Shown: one piece after another, positions 1 through 10,245 of the stretch | How positions within the stretch are numbered: position 1 is the first letter of the stretch | Layout: each line of letters starts with the position of its first letter | DNA from: Ministeria vibrans ATCC 50519 | Taxonomy: Eukaryota > Opisthokonta > Filasterea | Direction: 5' to 3' | Length of the DNA stretch: 29,461 nucleotides | Assembly (NCBI GenBank): GCA_943704425.1 | Contig: CALSCP010000173.1 | Span: forward strand, 31,876-61,336 | Notes under the pieces: model-generated | What the model was told of the DNA's origin: nothing | Database searches by the model: none | The model's input: the letters and a program-made list of their open reading frames with translations, nothing else | Translations under genes and position numbers: made by a program

Positions 1-351
1 GATCCAGGCGAGTGCTGCACGCTTGCCAGTCAGCGGCAAACCAGACAGGTGCAACAGAGTGTAAAAAAAACGCCGGTCGTAACATTTGAGCAGAATGACG
101 TACCGATCGAACCCCGTTTGGCAGTGATGCAATAGCTGCAGCAAAGAACTCGTCGTCTGCGACACTGGCATAGTCGGCGCCATTGCGAACGGCATTCGCT
201 GAGACCAAAATGAATGACGGTCAACGTTTTCCCTTTGCACACACACAAACACACACACACACACACAACAGTAAACAATCGAATGGTTTTTACCAACAAC
301 GTCCTGGAGAGCATCGACTGGGTGCGACAGCCACTTACTGCCGTCGGACAT
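1..351 (-). CDS. Partial unknown protein, N-terminal exons
   Basis: Probable 5' part of a gene that runs off the left edge. An ATG at 351 follows an AT-rich upstream stretch. Exon 1 (294-351) encodes MSDGSKWLSHPVDALQDVV and ends in phase 1 before a GTAAAA donor. A GT-rich intron ends with TCTCAG, and exon 2 starts at 198 and continues as NAVRNGADYASVADDEFF. This frame stays open to base 1, so exon 2 may leave the window; a GTACGT at 103-98 is a possible further donor. A second minus frame is also open over 1-198 and contains FDRYVILLKCYDRRFFYTLL, which also looks protein-like, so frame and splicing are not settled. An alternative exon 1 donor GTAAGT lies 13 nt after the ATG. I do not recognise the family. 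Confidence 0.45.
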   Translation of the reverse strand, partial: MSDGSKWLSHPVDALQDVVGKNHSIVYCCVCVCVFVCVQRENVDRHSFWSQRMPFAMAPTMPVSQTTSSLLQLLHHCQTGFDRYVILLKCYDRRFFYTLLHLSGLPLTGKRAALAWI

Positions 352-688
352 GTCGGTGAAATGAAAATGACTGATCAGAATGAAATGGGGAATGAAGGTT
401 GAAACACATTAACACAAAATATTTTATTAATCATTTGATTAAACGTAATGGCTTCAATGCCTTCTTCTATTTTTCATTATCGTATTGATCATTACTCCGT
501 AATCACTGGCAATATTTATTTCACAATTCTCAAGGAGATTTTTTTCCTTTTCTGTCCTGTCTTGATTTGGCAAAGTCTATCTTTCAAGAATGACGTCTCA
601 TTTATAACTCTTAAGAGTGTTATATAAAGAAGCGATTCGGTTTAATGGAATAGAGAATCACACGCAGAAACAAAAACACAAGCAGAGA
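352..688. other. AT-rich spacer between PCNA and the left-edge gene
   Basis: This stretch separates the PCNA stop from the start of the next minus-strand gene. It must hold the PCNA 3'UTR and polyadenylation region and the promoter of the left-edge gene. It is AT-rich. I see no open coding region, RNA gene or repeat in it. Confidence 0.6.
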
Positions 689-2527
<1,839 letters not shown>

Positions 2528-2663
2528 CGTAAGAAAGGTGTGTATCTGTATGTATATATAATGAGAGAGAAGGGAAAAGAGTGATGACTCAGTGATGATC
2601 AGTGATCGCAGAATGAAAAGTAGAAAATAAAATTTTATTTTACAAACCTCATTATTATTTTGT

Positions 2664-3723
2664 ATGGCTGAACCTGACGTGAAAACGGCCACGGTCGCCC
2701 TTGGATGATTCTGGACCCCCGAGCCGGTCTACGGCATCCTTGATGGCATCATCAGGACGCGAGTAGGTAAAGACGGCTCTCTTGTTCTTTCGCTTATGCG
2801 CTCACCTCCCTACTCATCCACTGCAGGCTACTGCGGGGGAACCACGAAGAAACCAACGTATCACAACATGGGAGACCACACCGAATCGCTTGAGATGGAC
2901 TATGATCCGCAGGTACGCGTCTCAATCTGACTGTGTCTGAGTCTTTCTCGTGCGATGTGCCGTTGTGGTGCCCATCGACTAAATGAACTTGCGTTCGTGC
3001 GCCCACTCCTCTTGTGTGTCTCCCGCTTCTTTCTTTCCCTGCAAACCAACCCATTCCCCTTTTCTGCGTGTGTTTCGCTCGTCCAGTGGTCTATTAGAGC
3101 GCAAGTGACAAGTGACGCTGAAACTTTTTATATCCTTATTATTAGAAAATTAGCTTTGAGCAGATTTGCAAAATCTTTTGGCAGAATCACTCTGCGACAA
3201 GTCCACCTTACTCCACACAGTACGCCAGTGCAATCTTTTGTCACGACGACGAGCAGTACGAGACAGGTAATGCAAAGTGAATGCGTATAAGAAAGTTTGA
3301 TCATTCTCATCCCATAAACAACCATCGAATATTATTCATTACATATTATTCATTACTACAGCCGAGTCGGTGAAAGGACGCGTTGAAGCAGCCAAGGGAA
3401 TAAAACTACACACACGCATCACACGCACATGCGGGCACTTCACACGCGCCGAAGGGTACCACCAGAAGTACATGCTGCAGCAGAACAAGGCGCTGGTGCG
3501 CTCCATTACGCTTGCAAAGGGCGAGAAGTTTGAAGACTCTCCTCTCGCCACAAAACTCAACGGGTACGAAAACAACCAAATCACACACGCGCACACAAAC
3601 TAACAGTTAACACTGTTGTTTAGGTACTGTGGGCGTAAAGGCTCGCCGGAAACACTCTTGCGCGATTCAATCGCTTTTTCCTTCTCGGACGCGCTCAAAG
3701 AATCGCTCAAACGATTCGTTTAG
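2664..3723 (+). CDS. MSRA: Peptide-methionine (S)-S-oxide reductase, selenocysteine form
   Basis: MsrA reduces methionine-S-sulfoxide in proteins, normally through an N-terminal catalytic Cys in GCFW and resolving cysteines near the C-terminus. Five exons: 2664-2766, 2827-2912, 3146-3266, 3362-3563 and 3624-3723, 612 nt in all, 203 residues. The codon at the catalytic position is TGA (2706-2708, residue 15): [18 protein letters not shown]. Both sides are strongly conserved Msr[55 protein letters not shown], and a late NGYCG carrying the likely resolving Cys. All splice junctions keep frame through the TGA, and neighbouring genes use TGA as stop, so selenocysteine insertion is the simplest reading. 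Sec-containing MsrA is known in algae and some animals. An ATG three codons before a frame change is not available, and 2664 gives the usual cytosolic-length start with no targeting peptide. AATAAA signals lie at 3910-3919, just after a large hairpin. A sequencing error or pseudogene is the alternative. Confidence 0.9.
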
Positions 3724-4036
3724 ACTGGTCCCTCTGATGTTTTTGTTGTTCTTATGTTTCTAACTGTGACGCGCAATCACTAAATACCCCTTCCTTTGTT
3801 GGTATGTGATTTTTTGTGCTGATGAAAATTGAGTTTCTTGTGTGTGCTTTTGTGTGTTCCTTGTGATACGGAACACGACAAAAAACCCCCCACACAAAAA
3901 ACTGAAAGAAATAAATAAACAACAACTAAACAACTTTAAAGAGGAATAGAAAAAAAAACGGACTAATGTTACTTATACAACAAAATTGAACAAAGAGAGG
4001 GTGCGTGAACAAAGAGAGGGAAAGAGTGAGAGAGAC
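3724..4036. other. Convergent 3' region between MsrA and PRL
   Basis: This tail-to-tail spacer contains the MsrA 3'UTR with the hairpin and tandem AATAAA signals at 3910-3919. Beyond them are A-rich sequence and GAGAGA stretches that belong to the 3'UTR of the PRL gene on the other strand. No further gene is visible. Confidence 0.6.
3829..3905 (+). promoter_or_regulatory. Candidate SECIS-like hairpin in MsrA 3'UTR
   Basis: A long hairpin about 105 nt after the MsrA stop and just before AATAAA. The outer stem 3832-3844 pairs with 3891-3903 with one mismatch. A 3/7-nt internal loop follows, then an inner stem 3848-3860 with 3870-3883 (one bulged G at 3877) and a 9-nt loop. TGA at 3830-3832 faces TGA at 3903-3905, which would give the tandem G-A pairs of a SECIS core, and about 12 bp separate this from the internal loop, as in form II elements. 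However, the 5' core reads TTGA not ATGA (an ATGA lies at 3822-3825), and the internal loop lacks the usual AA on its 5' side. So the shape fits better than the bases. Confidence 0.4.
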
Positions 4037-4645
4037 TCAGCTAATGACACAACCGCCTTTCTTGTTTCGGGGCTACACACACACGAAAGAGATATAGAGG
4101 AACTCGTTAGAACACAGTACAATGCCACACATTTGACACTAAATGACAAAAAGTGGCATCAACGGCACTCGACTGACCTTATACTGCTCGAGATACTTGA
4201 TCTGCTTGTTGTTGATGGCACCACGTCGCTTTGCGCGGATGTGGGAGACGACATCCTCGGCCTCCATGCCGCTCTCCATGAGGGCGACGGCAACCAGGAC
4301 GGGTGCGCGACCCAGACCCGCCACACAGTGCACAGCAATGCATCCAAGTGGCTCGTGCGCCAGCCGCTCGTCAATCAGCCCCAGCCAAGAGTTGACCACT
4401 TGCGATGGCGGTGGCTCGCCGTCCTCGAATGGCCAGTCGTGCACTTTGATGTTCTCCGCCGAGAGTCGTTCCGTCGAGTAGGTTGGATCGCACACGCGCA
4501 CAATATCCGTCACGCCGTTTTGTTTCAGCGCTGGCAGGTACAGCGGTAGCGTCGTGTCGCTCGGTGCGTCCATAATCATAAACTTGAGTGTTTTCGTGCC
4601 GCGTTTGCAGTCAATCAACGCCGGTGGCGTTGGCATCTTCGACAT
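4037..4645 (-). CDS. PRL-type protein tyrosine phosphatase (PTP4A family), prenylated
   Basis: Dual-specificity phosphatase of the PRL family, 167 residues, acting at membranes of the cell and early endosomes after farnesylation. Two exons: 4178-4645 (156 codons) and 4037-4072 (12 codons including TGA). The active-site loop HCVAGLGRAP has Cys107 and Arg113; the general-acid loop WPFEDG has Asp75; VCDPTY supplies Cys52, equivalent to the regulatory cysteine that forms a disulfide with the catalytic one in animal PRLs. The KRRGAINNKQIKYLEQY block is typical of the family. The last exon encodes PRNKKGGCVIS, a basic patch followed by the CAAX box CVIS; serine in the last position predicts farnesylation. 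Reading straight through the GTCAGT donor would lose the CAAX box. ATG 4645 gives MSKMPTPPAL; the second Met at codon 4 is an alternative. Convergent with MsrA and divergent from dynamitin. Confidence 0.95.
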
Positions 4646-5729
4646 GGTGATAAAAAGTTTGTTGCTTGGTTCTTCTGGTTCTACTTAGTTGGTGGTGTGT
4701 TTCAGGTGTTTATGCCCTAAATACAAATAACAATAATAAGAAGAAGAATACAACGGAGAATGATGAGTACGAATGAGTCGCACACGGATGCCCTACCGTT
4801 ATTTTTCAAGTGTAGATACGTTGGGAAATTTAAGGACCAACTGCGCTCTGGCCAAGTGCAAATCCGAATGTGATGATGCTCATGAACAGTGTCTGCCGTG
4901 CACAAAGAGACCCGCAAAAGACCCCAAACGAGAGAAGCATCCCAATGAGACACGCGTGCGAGAAAGAAGAGACAAAGTGAGTGGCGGCGGATGGAGAAAA
5001 AGAGAAATGGGGCTTTGGACGGAACGAGACGAAATAATATTAGCAAGAAGGCCAAAAGTTGCGTCACACACATCAATGGCGAATCCCTGGGGCATTTCAA
5101 TGCACTGACACCCTCCGACACACCAGTAGAAGACCCGATGGGGGCAATGGAGGGGCACAGGGGGCTTGTGGAGGCGCAGGAAGGAAAGGAAAGTCCAAGA
5201 AAAAAAAAGGAAAAAAAAGGAGGGATTGTGAAAGGGTGTGGAGCATGAAGGAGGGCGGTGCAAGACAGATGGGCAGGTAGAAAGGCAAGCATGCGGGGTG
5301 CCACGGCACTGGGGGGTCGCAAGGCATCGCCAAAGGGACTGTGCGTTCCGTTTCGGGGGGAGATGTGAGAAAAATGACCAAGGGCAAAAAATGTCAAGCG
5401 TGACAGGTTCGAGAGGACGCGAGAGCAATGGGACGCGTCGGGGAAGTGGTGCGTGTACAAGATGTGCAAGACAAAGGGAGTCCAGTCGTACCGCTGAGGC
5501 GTTAATCTGATCGTGACGTCGCGACCAGAAAAGGTGGGTGGAAGGGTAGATGACCGACAGAGTGGGTGTCGCGCGCAGAGGCGAGAAGAGCAAAGTGCAG
5601 GTAAGGTGGTGGGGGGGGGGCTACAGAAATGAACTGAGTAGTTTAAAGTTTTTAAGTGCGTTTATTTTTGAGTCACAAGACGTTGACTTTCAAAAAATTA
5701 ATCAGTTTTGATCTATCCAAAAACAAAAA
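4646..5729. other. Gene-free divergent spacer, purine-skewed
   Basis: About 1.1 kb between the divergent PRL and dynamitin starts, by far the longest gene-free stretch here. Roughly 4900-5500 is purine-rich on the plus strand, with runs such as AAAAAAAAGG near 5200. Minus-strand open frames of up to 250 codons cross it, but their products are low-complexity serine, proline, phenylalanine and leucine strings with no domain. It may hold promoters, long 5'UTRs or a 5'UTR intron of either gene. I see no tRNA or other structured RNA. Confidence 0.5.
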
Positions 5730-7320
5730 ATGGCTGACGCGGAGATTCTCAAATTGCCCGGCATTGACACGGCGCCAGATACGTACGAGACGGGCGGGGG
5801 GGCGACGTTGGAAAATGCAAAAGGACGTAGCACAGTTGATCTTGATGAATTTGGCGACGCTCTGGACATTGAAGGTACGTTTGGAGGGGCAGGGAAGAGG
5901 CCGACGAGAGATAGTATGCTCTCTGGCTATGTGGGAAGGAGCAACTGCGTTGAAAATGTCCTTTTTCGCAATTCAATTCGTTTTTTTTTTTGGGTGTCTC
6001 TGTCTGTGTTTCAGAGGCAAAACAACGGTTTGGCAGAAATCGCACTTTACAGACGCCCCCCGGCAACGCAGCGGACGTGGTGCAGGCCCTGGGCGAGTGG
6101 GCTCGAGGAGGGACCGGGCGAGAGACACAGAGTCAACGTTTGGCTCGATTGCGAGCGGAAATTGCTGATATGCAAAGACAGGTTTGTCTTGTGAGAACGT
6201 TTCTTTTGTTTTCTGATTAGTACATTTACTGTCTCTCAGGTGGACGTGCCCGCAAGTAATGACCCGAATGGAGCAGGGGATGGTGGTGGTGACGAGGATG
6301 AACTGAGCTGTGCCGAAGTGGCCGCACAGCTGCGCGAACTCAACGAAAACTTACACTCGATTGAACAGTCGATTGCGTCGCATAAAGGACGCGCTCCCAC
6401 CTCGGGACTGCCGGCTCTGATCGCCAACCAAATCAAGTCGAGTCAAAAAGTAGACACATCTGCAGCAGCAACAGGGTTAGCGGCGGTGGAGCAGAGCAGC
6501 AAAGAGGGACTCACCTACGAGCTGTACCGTCAGCCCACCGAGGCACGCGTTGTCGCTCTTGACGGACGCATTGCCGAGCTCGAACGCCGACTTGCCGCCT
6601 GCGAGAACGCTGTAGGTGCCGATGCACATGCAATTCTTGTACGCTCGTCATCAACAACAAAGGGAAAGATTGTTGGCACTGACACTACCCACCCCCCTGG
6701 TTGTGTGTGTACGTATGTTTTAGACGGACATTAGTGCATCGCTGGGGCTCCCGTCCAACGCCAGTGCCTCTCTTCGTTCCGTTGTCTCGCAAGTGGCGCA
6801 GCGTCTGACGCTACTCGACGAGCGCAGCATTTCTGCGCTCGAGGGGCGTCTCACGTCCCTTGCCGAGTCAGCCAAGAGCGCCAGTGACTCTAACGCCCTC
6901 AGTGCCGACTTAGCCGACCTGTACACGCTCGTCAAGCGATGGGACCCCCTGACACACGCTATCCCACCTCTCTTGGTGCGCCTCCAGTCTCTTCAGTCTC
7001 TCCACGAGAGTGCCGCTGCCTTTGCCGCTTCTCTTTCCTCCCTCAAGCACCGCCACGATGCCATTGACGCCTCTCTCCTGGCACAAGCCAAGCTCCTCAA
7101 ACAGGTGCCTCCATATCCCATACTCTTGAAGGGTGCCTTGAACATCTCTCATCTTCCTTCTCCCTTTCTTTCTATCACTTTGTTTCTGTCTCTCTCTCTA
7201 TCACTTTGTCTCTCTCTCTATCACTTTGTCTCTCTCTCTCTATCACTTTGTCTCTCTCTCTATCACTTTGTCTCTCTCTCTATCACTTTGTGTGTGTCTC
7301 TCTCTATCACTTTGTTTCTT

Positions 7321-7404
<84 letters not shown>

Positions 7405-7525
7405 GTCTGTCTCTCTGTCTGTCGTCTGTGTGACTTTCTAGCTATCTGTGGCAATGGATGAGAATATGGGAGTCATTACCAAGAACTTTTCGTCGCTTGA
7501 GAAGCGACTTGATCGACTTCAATGA
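5730..7525 (+). CDS. DCTN2: Dynactin subunit 2 (dynamitin, p50)
   Basis: Shoulder subunit of the dynactin complex, which links cytoplasmic dynein to cargo. Five exons: 5730-5874, 6015-6181, 6240-6611, 6724-7104 and 7442-7525, 1149 nt, 382 residues (animal proteins about 400). The N-terminus MADAEILKLPGIDTAPDTYET matches the animal [22 protein letters not shown] signature. Later come a coiled coil beginning near ETQSQRLARLRAEIADMQRQ, the LTYELY block (animal VTYELH), AELERRLAACENA, LVKRWDPLTHAIPPLLVRLQ (animal RWSPIASTLPELVQRL) and the final coiled coil MGVITKNFSSLEKRLDRL. The exon 3 donor is set at GTAGGT (6612) because later choices produce a stop. An insert rich in glycine and acidic residues follows the first coiled coil. 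Intron 4 holds a minisatellite and a (TC)n tract. The ependymin-related gene starts only 85 bp after the stop. Confidence 0.93.
7170..7320. repeat. TATCACTTTGT-CT minisatellite in dynamitin intron 4
   Basis: Seven copies of TATCACTTTGT, each followed by a short CT run, repeat every 20 to 30 bp within the last dynamitin intron. Copies start near 7173, 7199, 7219, 7241, 7261, 7281 and 7305. The array grades into a pure CT tract. Confidence 0.9.
7326..7400. repeat. (CT)n microsatellite in dynamitin intron 4
   Basis: About 75 bp of CT dinucleotides followed by GTCT repeats, ending 40 bp before the acceptor of the last dynamitin exon. It would extend the pyrimidine tract of that acceptor. The SLSLSL reading frames through it are not coding. 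Confidence 0.95.
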
Positions 7526-7610
7526 AAAAGTTGATTTTGAAATAGCAAATGAAGTCATTGAAGTCATTGAAGTATTATCAATTATTAACACTGTTTTGTT
7601 CCACTTTGAT

Positions 7611-8168
7611 ATGATCAAGCTCGTTCTCATCTCAGCCTTGGTCGCTGTTGCGCTTGCGCAGTTCCCCAAGCCGTGCACGGTGCCTTTGCAGTTTGAGGCG
7701 CGCGTCTCGGAATTCAACCATGCCACTTCGCAAGAGACGCGCTACCATCTGTCGTACGACGCCATCAACAAGCGCGTCCGCTTTGTCGAGGAGGTCCACG
7801 CCCGTACCCCCGGCCGCAAGTTCTACGAGGTTGGACAGAACGAAACATAATAATAACAATGACGAAGTTTTTTAAAAAAAAAAAACGATTCATTGCTCCA
7901 CATCAATAGCGCCTCTACCTTCACAACGTCCACGAGGAGTACGAGGTTGATCTCAGCTCGCGCCGATGCCACAAGACGGCCCTCACGCGCCCCTGGCGTG
8001 ACTACCAGTAAGGCACAAACAACCCTCAAAGATGAAGTCTCATGACTCCCTCTCCAGGATCCCGGCCAACGCCACCTTTGTCACCGAGGGAACCGTGGGC
8101 GTTGAAGGCGATGGCACCGTAAGTTGAACATGAACTATCGCCCTCTTTTCGTTGCGTTTTCCTCTAAA

Positions 8169-8199
<31 letters not shown>

Positions 8200-8540
8200 T
8201 TACTGTTCTATCGTTGCGCAAATGCACACAGCGCAAAATCACTGCCTTCTTTGCACTTCCATAGCGAGTCTGAGAGTGTTCGTACCGTGTTGCGTCGCCG
8301 TCATGTACATTTCTTATCTCTGCTTTCCATACCCTATAGACATTCACTGAGTGGTTTGATGGCAGCATCCCCCACGACTTCTGGTCCATGCGCGTCACCA
8401 ACAAGAACTGCGTGCCGCTTTTCGAGGTGTTTGGCCGTGACCGGTCGGGCATTGGCGGCGACACGACCAACCAGTACTGGGACACAGTCATTGGCATTGT
8501 TGACCCCAACGTCTTCCTGCCCCCTCACGAGTGCGAGTAG
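7611..8540 (+). CDS. Ependymin-related secreted protein
   Basis: Member of the ependymin/EPDR family, secreted or lysosomal lipid-binding glycoproteins with a two-sheet beta fold. Four exons: 7611-7829, 7910-8007, 8058-8118 and 8340-8540, 579 nt, 192 residues, a normal family length (about 200-220). A signal peptide MIKLVLISALVAVALA is followed by QFPKPC. Recognisable blocks are FEARVSEFN, RYHLSYDAINKRVRFVEEV (compare animal ALLSYDGLNQRVRVLDE), CHKTALTRPWRDYQIPANAT (animal MTLTQPWDPLDIPQNST), NKNCVPLFEVF and GIVDPNVFLPPHECE (animal GIKDPSVFTPPSTCQ). Cysteines after the signal peptide sit at the family's disulfide positions as far as I can judge. NAT is a potential N-glycosylation site. Intron 3 contains a TTA repeat. 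What it binds here cannot be inferred. Confidence 0.9.
8168..8200. repeat. (TTA)n microsatellite in ependymin-related intron 3
   Basis: Around eleven tandem TTA/ATT units within the third intron of the ependymin-related gene. Confidence 0.95.
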
Positions 8541-8788
8541 AAGCTCTCACGCTACGAGAGTAAATGAAGCATTTCGATCAAATCCAATTGAATGCAATGG
8601 ACACAGAAAGTGAAAGCGAAGTAGCGAACTGATCTGTCAAAGTTTACGCAAAGCAAAGTGTCGACATACTGAGTAGAGAAATTTAAGAAACTCCAAACTC
8701 CTTTCACCTTATCACCTTAATGAACAATAACAATAAAATATAATAATAATAATAAATTATAAATGATTAATGACATTTTTATTTGACC

Positions 8789-10082
8789 ATGGCCCCGCTG
8801 GCACTCCCACTCGCCCTCATCGTCGTAGCGCTAGTCCCCGCTTCGCTCGGCTACGTCGCATCGACGCCGTGTCTGGGCAATATGACCCTTGAGGCCATTC
8901 CGCTCCTCAACTCAACCGAATACACCCTGCCCACCGCAAAGAACGCAACCGCTGTCCTGGGTCTCTATGTCATGTCGGGTGCGGGGCTCTACCTCGACGC
9001 CGACCAGTGGCTTGCCTCCTTTTCTCCAGCACAAGCCGCAAACCTTTCCGACGCCGACCGCTCCGCTCTCTGTCCCCCCAGCACGAACCCCATTGGGAAG
9101 TCCATCGCCCCAGCGACCACTGTTGGAATAGGACTTGGCGCAGCCGTCGGTGTCGTTCTCCTGCTGCTCTTAATTCTTCTGTACTACCCACAGAACAGCC
9201 CACAACCCAAATTATTCTTATCAGCTCTCTTTTTTTTTTTTTTTTTTTTTTTTTCGTCTCTTTTTTTTTGTATGATCTTTTCTCACTCTGCAGCCTTGTG
9301 CTTCTTCGACGTCGACGAAACAGCTCTGGCTCCTTTGATCCGCAGAAATCGGTCAAGGCGAGTATGCGACGCAAACCGTCGACTAAATCCGTTGTGACTA
9401 TGATCGGCGGCTCCTTCCTCACCGACAGCCAGATGAACCTCAATCCAGACCTTGTCGATCTTGCCATGGTACTTCTACACGCCAAAAAGTGTCCAGTCGC
9501 ACCGACTCAACTTTATTATTATAACAAGAATAATAATATACCAACTAATCATGTTATTATTAGGTCAACGAGCACGGAACAAGCGTCGATGATTTGTGGG
9601 AATCCGACTCGACGCTCACACTCAATCCCCTCTTCAACGCTGAAGCAGACGCATCGATGTACGCGTCGCTCGAAGCGACCTCGTCGGCCCCTTCGCCCTT
9701 CGTGTTCCTCCCGGGCGTGCCTCTGGGCGAGTCGAACGACGCAGAAGTCGACAAGGACACGTCCACAGTGTACCAGTCACTACACTATGGCAATGCAGCC
9801 GAGGACACTTCCACCCTCAACGTCGAGTCGGCCGGCTACACCAGTGTGCGCGCCCCCGTCTCCATCGAGAATTCCCTCTACGTCCAACACCAGTCAACAA
9901 AGTACGCAAACCCAGCTCCCACAGCTGCCTCCTCTGCCCCCTCCGATACCTATGCCAACGCTGGTCGCGACGCCGAGAGTGCCTACAGTGCTCAAATCAC
10001 CGCACAAGACGACGACGATCTCGACGACCTTTACAAATCGCTCGAAGAAACTCTCGACGCCGCGCACTCCCACGCGACTTAA
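8789..10082 (+). CDS. Single-pass type I membrane protein with tyrosine-rich tail
   Basis: No family recognised. Three exons: 8789-9180, 9294-9468 and 9564-10082, 1086 nt, 361 residues. A signal peptide covers about residues 1-21 (MAPLALPLALIVVALVPASLG). The short ectodomain (about 22-110) has two cysteines, Cys28 and Cys95, which could pair, and four N-glycosylation sequons (NMT, NST, NAT, NLS). A transmembrane helix spans about 111-135 and is followed by RRRR, a clear stop-transfer signal; this junction appears only when exons 1 and 2 are spliced at GTACTA/CTGCAG. The cytoplasmic tail is acidic and has repeated tyrosine motifs: VYQSL, GYTSV, LYVQH, KYANP, TYANA, AYSAQ and LYKSL, some of YxxL/V type, possible sites for tyrosine kinases and SH2 proteins or for endocytic adaptors. 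It is a receptor-like architecture by inference. The first ATG (8789) is used; the reading frame opens slightly earlier without an ATG. Confidence 0.78.
9229..9270. repeat. Poly-T tracts in membrane-protein intron 1
   Basis: Two runs of T, 26 and 9 nt, separated by CGTCTC, in the 113-bp first intron of the membrane-protein gene. They act as part of the pyrimidine-rich 3' half of the intron. Confidence 0.85.
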
Positions 10083-10245
10083 GTGTTAACTCTGTTCTAG
10101 TAATACACCGTGTAATTAATTAACTGCAACAGGTTGCTTCTAGTGACGTATGGTCGCGTACGATCACAACACAAACATAAAATGATCAATTCACCACACT
10201 CCAAATTTTAATCATTAAAATATACTCATTCCTCGCGTCCGCACA

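Noticed and set aside
2706-2708. TGA as a reassigned Trp/Cys codon
   Set aside because: PCNA, dynamitin, PRL, NUDT5-like, RbfA-like and other genes in the window terminate with TGA, and no other conserved position uses it in frame.
2664-3723. MsrA as a pseudogene broken by the TGA
   Set aside because: It is the only stop, sits precisely on the catalytic residue, and all five exons and splice sites are intact; random decay would not choose that codon.
4041-4110. ATGAC at 4044 as an alternative SECIS core for MsrA
   Set aside because: Only a five-base stem can form, there is no matching TGA/GA partner strand, and it lies past the AATAAA signals and within the PRL last exon on the other strand.
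5400-5420. tRNA-like B box (GGTTCGA) in the gene-free spacer
   Set aside because: The trailing CC is absent, no A box lies at the right distance, and no acceptor stem pairs.
4717-5593. Minus-strand open frames of 250 and 237 codons in the PRL/dynamitin spacer
   Set aside because: Products are low-complexity S, P, F, L and C strings with no domain; they arise from the pyrimidine-rich minus strand and have no splice partners that yield a family match.
7170-7320. CRISPR-like or regulatory array in dynamitin intron 4
   Set aside because: Spacers are plain CT runs of variable length; this is a minisatellite grading into (CT)n.
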